Of a stretch of DNA of 64,000 nt, positions 25,013 to 35,038 are shown one piece after another. Origin of the DNA: Paenibacillus sp. TCA20 (GTDB lineage Bacteria > Bacillota > Bacilli > Paenibacillales > Paenibacillaceae); contig NZ_BBIW01000013.1 in the NCBI RefSeq assembly GCF_000732325.1, positions 62,001 through 126,000 on the forward strand, read 5' to 3'. Every line of letters begins with the position of its first letter. The stretch's first letter is position 1. The position numbers and the translations under genes are program-made. The notes beneath the pieces are model-generated. The model was not told where the DNA came from. It did not search any database and was given only the letters and a program-made list of their open reading frames with translations.

Positions 25013-25966
25013 ATGGGACCGCTAGGACAAATATTACAGCAGATGAATCCGTCGTTTCGTCAACAGTCTCATGCCATTGCGGACAAGCTGAAGGCGGATC
25101 CTTCGGTTCGCCGGTTCTTGGAAGAGAACCCTGAGGTCGATGACACCCGGTTTATGCTCTCATTATCCAAGTTTTTTCAGTATGCCAAAGACAGCAGCAA
25201 TTGTGCGAACTGCCCAGGTCTTGCGAAGTGCCCGAATGACTTCGAAGGACATTATTCGAAATTGTCAGTGGAGCATTTTAACGGTGAGCCTGAAATTATA
25301 GATAAAAAAACTCCCTGCAACCTGCAGCTTGCAGCGATGCACAAGAAAAAGGTCAAGGAGCGGATCCAGAGCTTCTATGTGGATGAACGTGCTCTGAGTG
25401 AGGGGTATAATGTTGCCGAGATTCTAAGAAAAGATCTGCAGCGTGCGCCTGCCGTGAATCAGGTGTTTCGTTACGTTAATGAAGCGAAGCAGAACGGACT
25501 TTCACCACATGGACTATATCTCGAAGGCTCTTTTGGAACAGGGAAGACGTTCCTTATGGGATATTTGCTGCATGAGCTGGCGCTTGAAGGGTTCACCGGC
25601 GTCATCGTTTATATGCCTGACTTTGTAGAGGATCTGAAATCCATGATCCAGGACGGGCAGAAGCTGAAGGAAACAACAGAGATGCTTAAGAACTGCGACC
25701 TGCTCATATTTGATGACATCGGTGCTGAGAACTTAAGCCCTTGGGTACGAGATCATGTACTGGGCTCAATTCTGAACTATCGTATGAACCGCAAGCCGAC
25801 GTTCTATACTTCAAATTATAATCTGGACAGCCTGGAGCAGCATCTGAGCTTTACGAGCAAGGACGGGGAAGAACGGCATAAGGGACAACGCTTAATGGAC
25901 CGGATTCGTCCTTTTGTAGACGTGGTTCCTGTACGTGGAGACAATCAGCGTGGAAAACATCGGTAA
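25013..25966 (+). CDS. dnaI: Primosomal helicase loader DnaI
   Basis: A 317-residue AAA+ ATPase. The N-terminal domain carries a zinc site, CANCPGLAKCPNDFEGH near residue 65. Walker A is GSFGTGKT near 175, and Walker B is LLIFDDIGAE near 235, followed by the sensor segment FYTSNY. It loads the DnaC-type helicase at the origin. AAGGAGGGC precedes the ATG. Its operon with dnaB matches other Firmicutes. Confidence 0.95.
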   Translation: MGPLGQILQQMNPSFRQQSHAIADKLKADPSVRRFLEENPEVDDTRFMLSLSKFFQYAKDSSNCANCPGLAKCPNDFEGHYSKLSVEHFNGEPEIIDKKTPCNLQLAAMHKKKVKERIQSFYVDERALSEGYNVAEILRKDLQRAPAVNQVFRYVNEAKQNGLSPHGLYLEGSFGTGKTFLMGYLLHELALEGFTGVIVYMPDFVEDLKSMIQDGQKLKETTEMLKNCDLLIFDDIGAENLSPWVRDHVLGSILNYRMNRKPTFYTSNYNLDSLEQHLSFTSKDGEERHKGQRLMDRIRPFVDVVPVRGDNQRGKHR

Positions 25967-26008
25967 CCGTATGGAGCTGATGAAATCATAAATATCGGGC
26001 ACAATAAA

Positions 26009-26050
26009 CAAAGCCTGATCATCCCGTCACAGCGGGTGAATCAGACTTTG
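26009..26050. terminator. Bidirectional hairpin terminator after dnaI
   Basis: CAAAG-CTGAT-CCCG pairs with CGGG-ATCAG-CTTTG. The minus side has TTTGTTTATT, so it probably ends both dnaI and the small minus-strand gene. Confidence 0.7.
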
Positions 26051-26081
26051 GCTTGGGTCATGGGGCTTTCTACTTGAAAGC

Positions 26082-26240
26082 CTACGCCATCAGGAACTTA
26101 ATGATAACCATTCCAAAAAAGATAACGGTCATCAGCACGAACATGCCGACGAATCCGCCAATGAGATCGAAGAGATCGTTACGCGGTTCTTCGTTCACAT
26201 GGGACCTTGGATCGTACGGTCTGACAATGTTTGGTTCCAT
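26082..26240 (-). CDS. 52-residue single-helix membrane protein (possibly YqzM-like)
   Basis: The reading frame from ATG 26240, behind GAGGAGGG, gives a soluble head (MEPNIVRPYDPRSHVNEEPR), then NDLFDLIGGF and one membrane helix ending KFLMA. The codon use, ribosome site and hairpin just downstream support a real gene. The NDx-GF-helix plan recalls the YqzM family of Bacillus (about 44 residues), but that match is tentative. The plus-strand frame over this region has no ribosome site. Confidence 0.7.
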   Translation of the reverse strand: MEPNIVRPYDPRSHVNEEPRNDLFDLIGGFVGMFVLMTVIFFGMVIIKFLMA

Positions 26241-26367
26241 GATGCTGCCCTCCTCTGTTTACGTACTAAAACAATATAAGTATACCCACTATAGGAATCA
26301 CTTGTAAAGATTTCTTGAATAGGGAAACTTTTGTAAAGAATACGCTAAATATATGCATATGCATGTA

Positions 26368-26396
26368 TTTCATTACGGAAGGCGTTGTGCTATAAT
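26368..26396 (+). promoter_or_regulatory. Likely trxA promoter
   Basis: TATAAT at 26391-26396 has TTTCAT 17 bases upstream. The -35 is weak, the -10 perfect. No Spx or other control site was identified. Confidence 0.5.
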
Positions 26397-26469
26397 GAAC
26401 TCAATCGTTTACCAGAACGATATGAAGTTTAATAATAACTACGCAGTATATATAAGGAGGACATAATTC

Positions 26470-26784
26470 ATGGCTATTGTTAATGTATCCGATCAATCCT
26501 TCAACACTGAGGTTGAAGGCACAGGTACGGTTCTTGTAGATTTCTGGGCGCCTTGGTGCGGTCCTTGTAAAATGCTTGCTCCTATTCTGGAAGAGCTTGC
26601 TGGTGAAGTAGGCGATGACGTGAAGATCGCTAAAGTAAACGTGGATGAGAACCCTGAATCGGCTTCCCGTTTTGGTGTAATGAGCATTCCTACACTGATT
26701 CTGTTCAAAGACGGTCAGCCTGTGGATAAAGTGGTTGGCTTGAACTCTAAGGAAAACCTGAAAAATCTGATTTCCAAGCACTAA
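26470..26784 (+). CDS. trxA: Thioredoxin
   Basis: A 104-residue thioredoxin with the active site FWAPWCGPCK near residue 30 and the conserved cis-proline segment SIPTLILFKDG near 73. This is the main cytoplasmic disulfide reductant. An AAGGAGG site lies 8 bases before the ATG, and a terminator follows, so it is monocistronic. Confidence 0.97.
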   Translation: MAIVNVSDQSFNTEVEGTGTVLVDFWAPWCGPCKMLAPILEELAGEVGDDVKIAKVNVDENPESASRFGVMSIPTLILFKDGQPVDKVVGLNSKENLKNLISKH

Positions 26785-26807
26785 TCGGCTTAAGAAATGA
26801 AGATGGT

Positions 26808-26841
26808 AACGCCTCCGGCATTGCAGCCTGGGGCGTTTTTT
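26808..26841 (+). terminator. Terminator of trxA
   Basis: AACGCC pairs with GGCGTT, with GGC/GCC inside, followed by six T residues. Confidence 0.85.
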
Positions 26842-27036
26842 CATGGTTTTTGCGGTTTGGATGAAGAATACAGGATAGCACTTGATCGAACGAGGAAAGA
26901 AGCTATACTATAATATAGGGAACATGCATTCGTTATTTGTTTCCTTTTACAGATTTTTTTACTTTTTAAGACTTCCATTTATCGTTTATATATAGATTTA
27001 ATTGTACAGTTTAACAGGGAGGGGGAACGAAGGAAG

Positions 27037-29019
27037 ATGGAATCACATCTTGGACATATTCAAGAACAGGAGAAGGCGCTGGAGCAGATCAGACACAAGC
27101 TGGCGCTCCTGCCCGATCTGCCTGGCTGTTATCTGATGAAGAATGATCAAGGGACGATCATCTATGTCGGGAAAGCGAAGGTGCTGAAGAATCGGGTGCG
27201 CTCCTATTTTACAGGAAGCCATAACGGGAAGACGCAGCGGCTTGTTGCGGATATTCGGGATTTTGAATACATCGTCACGGGCAGTAACAAAGAGGCGCTT
27301 CTGCTGGAGCTCAATCTGATCAAGAAGCATCAGCCGCGTTACAATGTACTGCTTAAGGATGACAAGACCTTTCCGTATTTGAAAATAACGAATGAGCGGC
27401 ATCCGAAGCTGGAAGTCACACGCCGGGTACTGAAGGACAAGGCAAAGTATTTCGGTCCATATCCGAACTCCTATGCAGCACATCAGACGAAGAAGCTGCT
27501 TGACCGAATGTATCCGCTGCGTAAATGCGGAGTTATGCCGAAGGAAGTGTGCTTGTACTACCATATGGGACAATGTCTCGCGCCTTGTGTCAAAGAGATT
27601 GGCAAGGAGACCTATGAAGGGATCAGCACTGAGATTGCTTCCTTCCTGAGTGGAGGTCACGAAGAGATTAAGAAGGATCTTCAGAAGAAAATGGAGGAGG
27701 CCGCAGAGGATCTGTACTTTGAACGGGCTAAGGAGCTGCGTGATCAGATCATTGCGATCGATGCCCTGATGGAGAAGCAGAAGATCACGACCGCCGATAC
27801 CAAGGACCGGGATGTCTTCGGCTTTGCTATAGATAAAGGCTGGATGAGTGTACAGATTCTATATATACGCCAGGGCAAAATGATTGAGCGTCATTCCACC
27901 TCGTTTCCTTTTTACGGAGATGCGTATGCGGACTTTATATCTTTTGTAACCCAGTATTACAGCGATAATCCGGCCTTGCCGAAGGAAATACTTCTTCCCT
28001 TGCTGCCAGAGGAAGAGAACAAGCTGCAGGAGACTCAGGGAGCAGACGAAGCGCATGAGCAGGCACAAGTGTATAAATTAGAGGAGAACGAGCAGGAGGA
28101 GGAGTCGGTTCCAATTCCTGAGGAGGCTGCCTCTGAGGATCAAGAGACGAGCGGAATTGATGATCCCGTCAGTGCGGCAGGGCTGCTTCAAGAATGGCTG
28201 GATATCAAGGTTCTTATTCCAAAGCGGGGATTGAAGCGCCAAATGGTCTCAATGGCTACAGAGAATGCGAAGGTATCTCTCGATGAGAAATTCCGTTTGA
28301 TTGAGCGGACAGAGGAACGCACTTCAAAAGCCGCGCAGCGTTTGGGTGAGGCGCTTGGACTCTCCTCGCTCAGTCGTATCGAAGCCTTCGATAACTCCAA
28401 TATTCAAGGAGCGAATCCGGTATCTGCAATGGTCGTGTTTATTGACGGCAAGGCGGAGAAAAAAGAGTATCGCAAATACAAGATTCGATCCGTTAAAGGC
28501 CCGGATGATTATGAAACGATGCGTGAAGTCATCCGCCGCAGGTATGAGCGTGTACTGAAGGAGAATTTGACCCAGCCCGATCTGATTATCGTCGATGGCG
28601 GTCGTGGTCAGATATCCTCAGCGCTGGATGTCCTTCACAATGAACTCGGGTTATATATTCCGGTATGCGGTCTTGTTAAGGATGCGAAGCATAAAACATC
28701 GCAGCTGATGATCGGTGATACGTTTGAAGTCATTCAGCTGCCGCGGGACAGTCAGGAGTTCTACCTGCTTCAGCGAATCCAGGAGGAGGTTCACCGCTTC
28801 GCTATCACATTCCACCGTGAGCAGCGCGGCAAATCGATGGTTGTATCCCGTCTGGATGCGATACCGGGTATTGGCGAGAAACGGCGCAAGCTGCTGCTTA
28901 AGCATTTTGGATCTCTGCGCAAAATTAAAGAGGCCAGCGTCGAAGACTTCCGGCCTCTATCGATTGGCGATAAGCTCGCCCAAACTATTATTGACTCTCT
29001 TCAGGACGAGGAGCCGTAA
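27037..29019 (+). CDS. uvrC: Excinuclease ABC subunit C
   Basis: A 660-residue nucleotide-excision nuclease. The N-terminal GIY-YIG domain is clear ([21 protein letters not shown]), with a CxxxC-type region at [21 protein letters not shown] domain lies near 210-245. The C-terminal endonuclease core has [28 protein letters not shown] and the final HhH repeats ([18 protein letters not shown]). About residues 325-380 form an acidic, low-complexity insert rich in Glu, which lengthens it compared with the usual 590-600. The 3' end overlaps the opposing protease gene by 32 bases. Confidence 0.95.
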   Translation: MESHLGHIQEQEKALEQIRHKLALLPDLPGCYLMKNDQGTIIYVGKAKVLKNRVRSYFTGSHNGKTQRLVADIRDFEYIVTGSNKEALLLELNLIKKHQPRYNVLLKDDKTFPYLKITNERHPKLEVTRRVLKDKAKYFGPYPNSYAAHQTKKLLDRMYPLRKCGVMPKEVCLYYHMGQCLAPCVKEIGKETYEGISTEIASFLSGGHEEIKKDLQKKMEEAAEDLYFERAKELRDQIIAIDALMEKQKITTADTKDRDVFGFAIDKGWMSVQILYIRQGKMIERHSTSFPFYGDAYADFISFVTQYYSDNPALPKEILLPLLPEEENKLQETQGADEAHEQAQVYKLEENEQEEESVPIPEEAASEDQETSGIDDPVSAAGLLQEWLDIKVLIPKRGLKRQMVSMATENAKVSLDEKFRLIERTEERTSKAAQRLGEALGLSSLSRIEAFDNSNIQGANPVSAMVVFIDGKAEKKEYRKYKIRSVKGPDDYETMREVIRRRYERVLKENLTQPDLIIVDGGRGQISSALDVLHNELGLYIPVCGLVKDAKHKTSQLMIGDTFEVIQLPRDSQEFYLLQRIQEEVHRFAITFHREQRGKSMVVSRLDAIPGIGEKRRKLLLKHFGSLRKIKEASVEDFRPLSIGDKLAQTIIDSLQDEEP

Positions 29020-30694
29020 ATATCGGCTTCTCTTTTTTTGTTCCCGAATGAAAACGGTAGATGACATAACCCACGATGGCAGGAAGGATCATCCAGAACA
29101 CTCCGGCAGCTACATTTATGGCATCCTGCATGGCGAGCAGGCTGATGCCCATCAGAATGCTGTTAAAGATAACATGGCTGAATACAGAAGTGATGAAGCC
29201 ATATTTGATCATAATGAAGCTGAATACAAGCCCGATAATCGTGAGTTCAATCGGTCTTGTGATGACAGGGTAGATCGGATACAGCGTATGACCGAACGCC
29301 CAGATGAGAGACGTAATCATTGCAGCCAGCACGGTGCTTCGTACCATCTTCTTGAAGATTCGAATACCGAACAAACGGTAAACGGCTTCTTCCCCAATGC
29401 CAGCCATCCAGGCAAGGATGGGCATAAGCCACGGATAGACCATGTTATAAGGGGACTGGCTGGTATCTGTTGTAGACCATACGCCGAGCCCTTTCTCAAG
29501 CACGAAGAAGATGACGGACTGCAATCCAAGCAGTATAAATGCCCATAGGTAACCCGAATACATGCTGTGAAGCACATAGCGGCCATATCCAGGCTCCTTG
29601 GCCCGTCCCCATAGATTGTAGCCGTCCTTTCGCCAGAGTCCGTTTCCAGCGACGAGAGAGAAGTATACAAGCGCGGTCATGGCCAGCGTAAACAACGCTT
29701 GGATCCCAAACAAGATGACAAGCATAAGGGTAGAATAACCTTCCGCCTGGAAAGTCGGCAGCAAGTTGATCGTACCGATCATGGAGAACAGGAAATACAG
29801 AATGGATAACCAGATTCCTCTTTTAAATGAGGTATAGGCTCTTGTCAGTACACTGTACACGATAGCGAGGACACCAAGCAGCAAGGTGAATAGACCATAG
29901 CCTGCAAGCGTCATGAGGTTGGCTCTGGACGTTTCCTTCTCTACATATGCTGTGTGATCGGCAGGTACAGAGAACTCGGGTTCAAATGAACGAATATCGC
30001 CATTCTCAAAAGTGAAATTAAGCTTCAGTGTGCTATCTCCGAGCTCCTTGCTGTGATCTGCATAGACAAGCCCGGGTTCGGATGCGGTTGTTTCCAGCTC
30101 CAGCGCATTTACGTCATAGCCTAATTCGGATAGAACAGGGACAGCAAGACTTACCTTATCCTCCAGTGAGATTCCGCCTTCGGATAACCGAAGTAGTGCG
30201 GCTCTCCCTTCTGATTCAGGCACCAGTTCATTGGTTGAATAGTCGGAATCCGGTGATTGCCGGATATAGGATACAGGCTTCGCACTATTCATATGGACAT
30301 CTACATTCAGATATCCTCCTGAAGCTTGGTCAGGAAGTCTTACCCGGTATACGTCATACGGATATTGTTCCTCATACTCTTTGTCATACTGCTCAAGCAG
30401 CTTCTGATTCGCCAGATAGCCGTATAATTCGGAGCTTGTCTGATATGTAACTAATACGTCCTCAAATAAAATCTTATCGTTTAGTCCGAGTTCACTCTCG
30501 GCATATTGAACGGCAGCTTGGTAGGCTTCTTCTTTGCTGATTACCTTCGCTGTCTGTTGCTCCGTTGACTGCATTGACGTTCCCGGCAATATCTGAAAAA
30601 TAAAAAACAAGATCAGGCCGATGGCCGCGAGCACCCCGAGCAAGCTGTAGTTCGGTTTGAGCACTAAAGGCTGCCCTGGTCGATTCAATGTCAT
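28988..30694 (-). CDS. CPBP family intramembrane metalloprotease with N-terminal PepSY-like region
   Basis: A 568-residue protein with one N-terminal helix (residues 17-37), then an extracytoplasmic part of about 200 residues resembling PepSY-type repeats. At least seven more helices follow. The CPBP/Abi motifs are GEEAVYRLF near 440, [15 protein letters not shown] near 475 and HVIFNS near 510, giving the glutamates and histidines of the metal site. It may cleave membrane peptides; the substrate is unknown. GGAGG lies only one base from the annotated ATG, so TTG at 30688 is the better start. Confidence 0.8.
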   Translation of the reverse strand: MTLNRPGQPLVLKPNYSLLGVLAAIGLILFFIFQILPGTSMQSTEQQTAKVISKEEAYQAAVQYAESELGLNDKILFEDVLVTYQTSSELYGYLANQKLLEQYDKEYEEQYPYDVYRVRLPDQASGGYLNVDVHMNSAKPVSYIRQSPDSDYSTNELVPESEGRAALLRLSEGGISLEDKVSLAVPVLSELGYDVNALELETTASEPGLVYADHSKELGDSTLKLNFTFENGDIRSFEPEFSVPADHTAYVEKETSRANLMTLAGYGLFTLLLGVLAIVYSVLTRAYTSFKRGIWLSILYFLFSMIGTINLLPTFQAEGYSTLMLVILFGIQALFTLAMTALVYFSLVAGNGLWRKDGYNLWGRAKEPGYGRYVLHSMYSGYLWAFILLGLQSVIFFVLEKGLGVWSTTDTSQSPYNMVYPWLMPILAWMAGIGEEAVYRLFGIRIFKKMVRSTVLAAMITSLIWAFGHTLYPIYPVITRPIELTIIGLVFSFIMIKYGFITSVFSHVIFNSILMGISLLAMQDAINVAAGVFWMILPAIVGYVIYRFHSGTKKEKPIFTAPRPEESQ

Positions 30695-30892
30695 TCCTCC
30701 ATTCTTAATTGAGATAGTTCAGCTTACAGTAAAGATAGCATATGCCGCTGTCTCAAAGCCAATGAATAGAGAAAATGCTCGAGAAAGCGGTTTACTGGCT
30801 TGAAAATGTCCAATAATGTTTCATAATATGTTGACTTTAAAGAAGTATATTCATTTTTGCACTTTTTTAGTGAAATTAAGGTGTTTTTGATT

Positions 30893-30921
30893 TTGTCTCT
30901 CTTTCCTGAAAGTCTTATAAT
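30893..30921 (+). promoter_or_regulatory. SigA promoter of the ktrBA leader
   Basis: TTGTCT at 30893-30898 and TATAAT at 30916-30921 are spaced by 17 bases. This puts the transcript start near 30928, about 130 bases before the ktrB start codon. Confidence 0.75.
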
Positions 30922-30976
30922 CGTGGTTGAACTTCATACGAGAAGCAATAAGCCGAATTCTAAAGTGAAAACAGGG

Positions 30977-31027
30977 GAACCAATACAATATAGCCTGGAC
31001 TTTAAAGGGCTGTTTGGTTCTTTTTTT
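30977..31027 (+). terminator. Attenuator-like terminator inside the ktrB leader
   Basis: GAACCA pairs with TGGTTC and AGCC with GGGCT inside, and seven T residues follow (31021-31027). It lies between the promoter and the ribosome site of ktrB, so transcription could end early unless something prevents folding. Confidence 0.65.
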
Positions 31028-31057
31028 GATGAATGGAATATAAAACGAGGTGAACCT

Positions 31058-32404
31058 GTGCTTAACGAGCAGCACCGTATTTTCAAATTGAATCCACCAC
31101 AGATTTTGGTGCTTGGCTTTGCCGGCATTATCCTAATCGGCACCCTGCTCTTGATGTTGCCCGTTTCAAGTGCGAACGGACAAAGTGTAGGATTCGTTGA
31201 TGCGCTGTTCACAGCGACATCTGCTACATGTGTGACCGGACTTGTCATTCTGGACACCGGATATGACTTTTCTATATTTGGCCAGGTCGTCATTATGTTT
31301 CTTATCCAAATCGGCGGTCTGGGATTTATGACCATGTCCACCTTGATTGCCATCGTATTCAGACGGCGGATTTCGCTGCGGGAAAGACTGATTCTGCAGG
31401 AAGCGTTCAACCAGAGTTCGATTGAGGGCATTGTTAAGCTGGTCCGTAAAGTATTATTCTACTCCCTGACGATTGAAGCAATAGGAGCTGTCTTGTTTGC
31501 GCTTAGATGGTCTTTTGATATGAGCATAGGCAAGGCAGTATATTTTGGCGTATTCCACGCAATATCGTTGTTTAACAACGCCGGCTTTGATATCTTTGGT
31601 GACTATCGGAGTCTGACGCTGTATGTGGATGACCCGTTCATCAACATCATCGCGATGGCATTGATTGTTTCAGGGGGTCTTGGCTTCGTCGTTCTCTCCG
31701 ATGTGCTGGAGCTTCGAAAAAGAAAAAAACGGACCCTGTCACTGCATTCAAAAGTAGTATTGTCGATCACAGGCTTCCTGATTGTCTTCGGTGCTATGGT
31801 TGTATTTGTCTTAGAATTCAGTAACACGAAGACCTTAGGCGGACTGGATACAGGCGGGAAGATCATCGCTTCCTTCTTCCAATCGGTTACGGCGAGGACT
31901 GCAGGCGCGAATGCTCTTGATATTGCGGGCTTACGCCAGGCAACCCAGTTCTTTATTATCCTGCTGATGTTTATCGGGGCTTCTCCGGGGTCGACTGGGG
32001 GCGGGATCAAGACTACGACATTTGCCATACTTGTCGGTGCCGTGCTATCGATGGTGCGAGGCCGGGATGATGTCGTCATGTTCCGATATCGTTTGGCTCA
32101 GGAACGAATTATTAAGGCACTGACGATTACAATGATTTCGCTGCTCATGGTGGTTGGTGTAACGATGATTCTATCCACTACAGAAGATGCACGCTTTCTT
32201 ATGATCTTGTTTGAGACCACATCGGCATTCGCAACGGTAGGGCTGTCCATGGGGCTTACACCTGAGCTGACGACCATTGGCAAGCTGCTGATCTGCCTGA
32301 CGATGTTTGCAGGTCGTCTTGGGCCGATAACACTCGCTTATGCGCTCAATCGAAAGAGCAAGGAACTGTATAGACATCCAGAAGGCAAGATTATTATTGG
32401 TTAA
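31058..32404 (+). CDS. ktrB: Potassium transporter membrane subunit KtrB
   Basis: The 448-residue protein starts at GTG 31058 behind CGAGGTGA. The frame is open 67 codons upstream, but that region holds the promoter and leader hairpin. It is an SKT-family channel with four M1-P-M2 modules. The selectivity loops are visible as TSATCVTGL, LFNNAGF, TARTAGAN and SAFATVGLS. The gating region has GASPGSTGGGIKTTT. It imports K+ (often Na+ coupled) with KtrA as the ring-forming regulator encoded next. Confidence 0.92.
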   Translation: MLNEQHRIFKLNPPQILVLGFAGIILIGTLLLMLPVSSANGQSVGFVDALFTATSATCVTGLVILDTGYDFSIFGQVVIMFLIQIGGLGFMTMSTLIAIVFRRRISLRERLILQEAFNQSSIEGIVKLVRKVLFYSLTIEAIGAVLFALRWSFDMSIGKAVYFGVFHAISLFNNAGFDIFGDYRSLTLYVDDPFINIIAMALIVSGGLGFVVLSDVLELRKRKKRTLSLHSKVVLSITGFLIVFGAMVVFVLEFSNTKTLGGLDTGGKIIASFFQSVTARTAGANALDIAGLRQATQFFIILLMFIGASPGSTGGGIKTTTFAILVGAVLSMVRGRDDVVMFRYRLAQERIIKALTITMISLLMVVGVTMILSTTEDARFLMILFETTSAFATVGLSMGLTPELTTIGKLLICLTMFAGRLGPITLAYALNRKSKELYRHPEGKIIIG

Positions 32405-32427
32405 AGAGGAGATTTGAGACTAACGTT

Positions 32428-33093
32428 ATGAAAAATCAGCAATTTGTTGTTGTTGGGCTCGGCCGCTTCGGTTCCAGTCTGGCAATGGAACTCGTAGAGA
32501 ATGGTTATGAAGTCCTGGGTATAGACCGCAATGAGGAGATCGTTAATGATATGAGCGAGTTCCTGACTCATGCGGTCGTCGCGGATGCTTCGGATGAGGA
32601 TACGCTTCGTTCACTGGGCATCCGTAATTTTGACTGCGGTATCGTGGCGATTGGCGACGATATTCAGATGAGTATTCTGTCCGCCATCCTGCTCAAGGAG
32701 CTTGGTGTGAAGAAGGTCATTGCTAAAGCGATCTCGCTCCTGCACGGCAGGGCGCTGGAGAAGCTGGGCGTAGACCGGATTGTCTATCCGGAGAGAGACA
32801 TGGGCAAACGGGTTGCGCACCAGCTTGTTACGCCGAATCTGCTCGATTACATTGACCTGTCCGACAACTACAGTATTGTAGAAATGACGGTTCCGAGATG
32901 TCTGAATGGCAAAACGCTCTCCGAGCTGAATTCAAGAGCCAGATACAATTGCAGCATTGTCGCCCTGCAGAAGAATGAGGGCATCATTATTGCACCAACC
33001 GCACTCGATCATGTGCATACTGGAGATATCATGATTATTATAGGGACCAATGACAACATTGAGCGTTTTGACGAAGAAGTCATTAGCCAATAA
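32428..33093 (+). CDS. ktrA: Potassium uptake regulatory subunit KtrA
   Basis: A 221-residue RCK protein. The N-terminal Rossmann motif is FVVVGLGRFGSSLAMEL, which binds ATP/ADP or NAD(H), ending near 140. The C-terminal RCK_C domain (about 140-221) is the usual binding place for c-di-AMP in this family. It starts 23 bases after ktrB with AGAGGAG upstream, so it is co-transcribed. Confidence 0.93.
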   Translation: MKNQQFVVVGLGRFGSSLAMELVENGYEVLGIDRNEEIVNDMSEFLTHAVVADASDEDTLRSLGIRNFDCGIVAIGDDIQMSILSAILLKELGVKKVIAKAISLLHGRALEKLGVDRIVYPERDMGKRVAHQLVTPNLLDYIDLSDNYSIVEMTVPRCLNGKTLSELNSRARYNCSIVALQKNEGIIIAPTALDHVHTGDIMIIIGTNDNIERFDEEVISQ

Positions 33094-33107
33094 CAATATT
33101 TCCTGAG

Positions 33108-34004
33108 CTAACCGCGCTTCGCAGCGAAAAATTCACGTATTTCGTGAATCCACTGCTTGGCTGTCGCGCTTAGCTCTTCTTTTTGTCCATAGATCATGCA
33201 GGTCGTCCGTCTTGTTTGTCGAAGCTCAGGAATATGAACCGTGACCAAGTCATTGTCCGCGAGCAGCTGCGGCCTCAAATAGGATTTGGGGAGCAGAGCG
33301 GCAAGCTTGCAGGTTGGAAGCAGACGTACAATGGCTTCGAAGGAATCGATCTCCATCCGGATATCCGGCATAACTCCTGATCTGTGGAACAGATCATCCG
33401 TTAATTTGCGATACCAGGTACCCTTGGAGAAGGTGATCATCGGCATTTTTTGCAGATCATCCATTTTGGATGCTTGTCCGCTCAGAGGATGTGTGCTGGC
33501 GACAACGAGCTCCAAATGGTCGTCGAAGAGAGGGAGACAGTTTAGTCCAGGCTCGTTAATAGAAGAAGCGACGATGCCGACATCAGCCTGCTTGTCGCGC
33601 ACACTGGATACAATCTCATGAGTCTTGCCTGTAACGAGCTTGATCTCCGCATGCGGATGGTTGTCCATAAATGCGGTAATGAGCGGAGGCAGTGTCGTCT
33701 GCAGCGTCGTTAAGCTGGCACCCAGCGTAATAGCACTGTCCGTATCGTCCTTGAATTGAGCCAGCGTTTGCAGAAATTTCAGCTGCTGCTGCTGCTGTTC
33801 AATCGCAAAATCATAAGCAAGTCTACCGATAGAGGTCAGCTCGAGTCTCTTGCCAACCCGATTGAAAAGGGTAACGCCTAGTTCATCCTCCAATTTGGCG
33901 ATCTTACGGGACAGAGCAGGCTGTGACAGGTTTAACAGCTTGGAGGCTTGGTTCAGGCTGGATTGCTCAACAACAGCGGCAAATGCTTGCATTTCTTCAT
34001 ACAT
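33108..34004 (-). CDS. LysR family transcriptional regulator next to sdhCAB
   Basis: A 298-residue regulator. The N-terminal winged helix (residues 1-60) has ASKLLNLSQPALSRKIAKLEDELG, and the effector-binding domain follows from about 90. A run of five glutamines lies between the two. It is divergent from the sdh operon, which makes succinate dehydrogenase a possible target; no operator was defined. AGGAGG precedes the ATG. The effector is unknown. Confidence 0.85.
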   Translation of the reverse strand: MYEEMQAFAAVVEQSSLNQASKLLNLSQPALSRKIAKLEDELGVTLFNRVGKRLELTSIGRLAYDFAIEQQQQQLKFLQTLAQFKDDTDSAITLGASLTTLQTTLPPLITAFMDNHPHAEIKLVTGKTHEIVSSVRDKQADVGIVASSINEPGLNCLPLFDDHLELVVASTHPLSGQASKMDDLQKMPMITFSKGTWYRKLTDDLFHRSGVMPDIRMEIDSFEAIVRLLPTCKLAALLPKSYLRPQLLADNDLVTVHIPELRQTRRTTCMIYGQKEELSATAKQWIHEIREFFAAKRG

Positions 34005-34350
34005 AGATGCTTCATCCTCCTGGTCAGCGTTTATTAACGTATATACCTTATACCCTATAGTTATAACATTTAATAATTATATTGCAATTCCCTTATAAGA
34101 AAAAAAACGAGTAACATAAGAGCGACACAGGTTGTTCACAAGTTAAGCAAAAACTAGAAATTTGTCGAGCCTTAGTGAACTAGAAGGTCACTGTGTGATC
34201 CAGATAATTTGAACCGGAGACATCATGAACTTTTCATGAGCCATTCCCATACTGAATACTTTCGTTTGACGGGGAGCAGGATCTTTTGTTCATTTTATCT
34301 TCCAAATTCAAATATGAAAACGCTGTACATGGAAAGGGGAAAGTCAGTTT
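34005..34350. other. Intergenic region between the LysR gene and sdhC
   Basis: About 345 bases without a convincing gene. It should hold both divergent promoters and any LysR operator. A run of A residues lies near 34100, and TTGACG near 34267 may be a -35, but no clean -10 follows. I see nothing else. Confidence 0.5.
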
Positions 34351-35013
34351 ATGAAAGGTTACTATGCCCGAAAGATTCACTCGCTTCTAGGCCTCATCCC
34401 TCTGAGTGTGTTTTTTCTTATGCACATGTTCTCGAACTTTGCAGCTGTTGAAGGCGGGCCGGAGAGGTTTCAGTCCGCAGTAAATTTGATCAACAGCCTT
34501 CCGCTGCTGCTTTTGATGGAAATCTTCGTGATTTATGTCCCTATGCTGTATCACGGTGTTTACGGATTGTACATTGCGTATCAGGCCCAGCCGAACGTTG
34601 GCAGGTTCAACAATGAGCGCAACTGGAGATATACGTTTCAGCGTATATCCGGCGTCATTACTTTCGTATTCGTGATCTGGCACGTCTATCAGACGCGCGT
34701 TCAGGTATTCCTGGGCGAGGTGAGCCATGAAGAGCTTGGTGCGCTGATGCACAGTATTGTAACGAATCCAGTCTATTTCATTATTTATCTGATTAGCGTC
34801 GTGGCAGCTTCTTATCACTTTGCCAACGGCTTGTGGGCATTCCTTGTTAGCTGGGGAATTACGCGAGGCCCTCGTGCACAGCGAGTATCCTCATACGTAT
34901 GCATGAGCTTGTTCGCAGTCTGCTCTATTATGTTTGTTGCATCTATCTTTGCCTTCCGCTCTGTGGAATTTGATGCATCTGCTGTAATCGAAATGTTGAA
35001 AGTAACAGTCTAA
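34351..35013 (+). CDS. sdhC: Succinate dehydrogenase cytochrome b558 subunit
   Basis: A 220-residue diheme membrane anchor with five membrane segments, as in B. subtilis SdhC (about 202 residues). Histidines at KIHSLLG, LMHMF, LYHGVYG, IWHVYQ and SYHFANG provide heme ligands. It passes electrons from SdhAB to menaquinone. AAAGGGGAAAG precedes the ATG. First gene of sdhCAB. Confidence 0.93.
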   Translation: MKGYYARKIHSLLGLIPLSVFFLMHMFSNFAAVEGGPERFQSAVNLINSLPLLLLMEIFVIYVPMLYHGVYGLYIAYQAQPNVGRFNNERNWRYTFQRISGVITFVFVIWHVYQTRVQVFLGEVSHEELGALMHSIVTNPVYFIIYLISVVAASYHFANGLWAFLVSWGITRGPRAQRVSSYVCMSLFAVCSIMFVASIFAFRSVEFDASAVIEMLKVTV

Positions 35014-35038
35014 GCTGTAAGAGGAGAGTGAACTAGAA

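Noticed and set aside
30928-31027. A c-di-AMP (ydaO) riboswitch in the ktrB leader
   Set aside because: The leader before the terminator is only about 50 bases and lacks the conserved ydaO segments. Only the attenuator hairpin is supported.
30857-31057. KtrB starting at the upstream ATG with 67 extra residues
   Set aside because: That stretch contains the promoter and terminator and has no ribosome site. GTG 31058 has a proper site and gives the family length.
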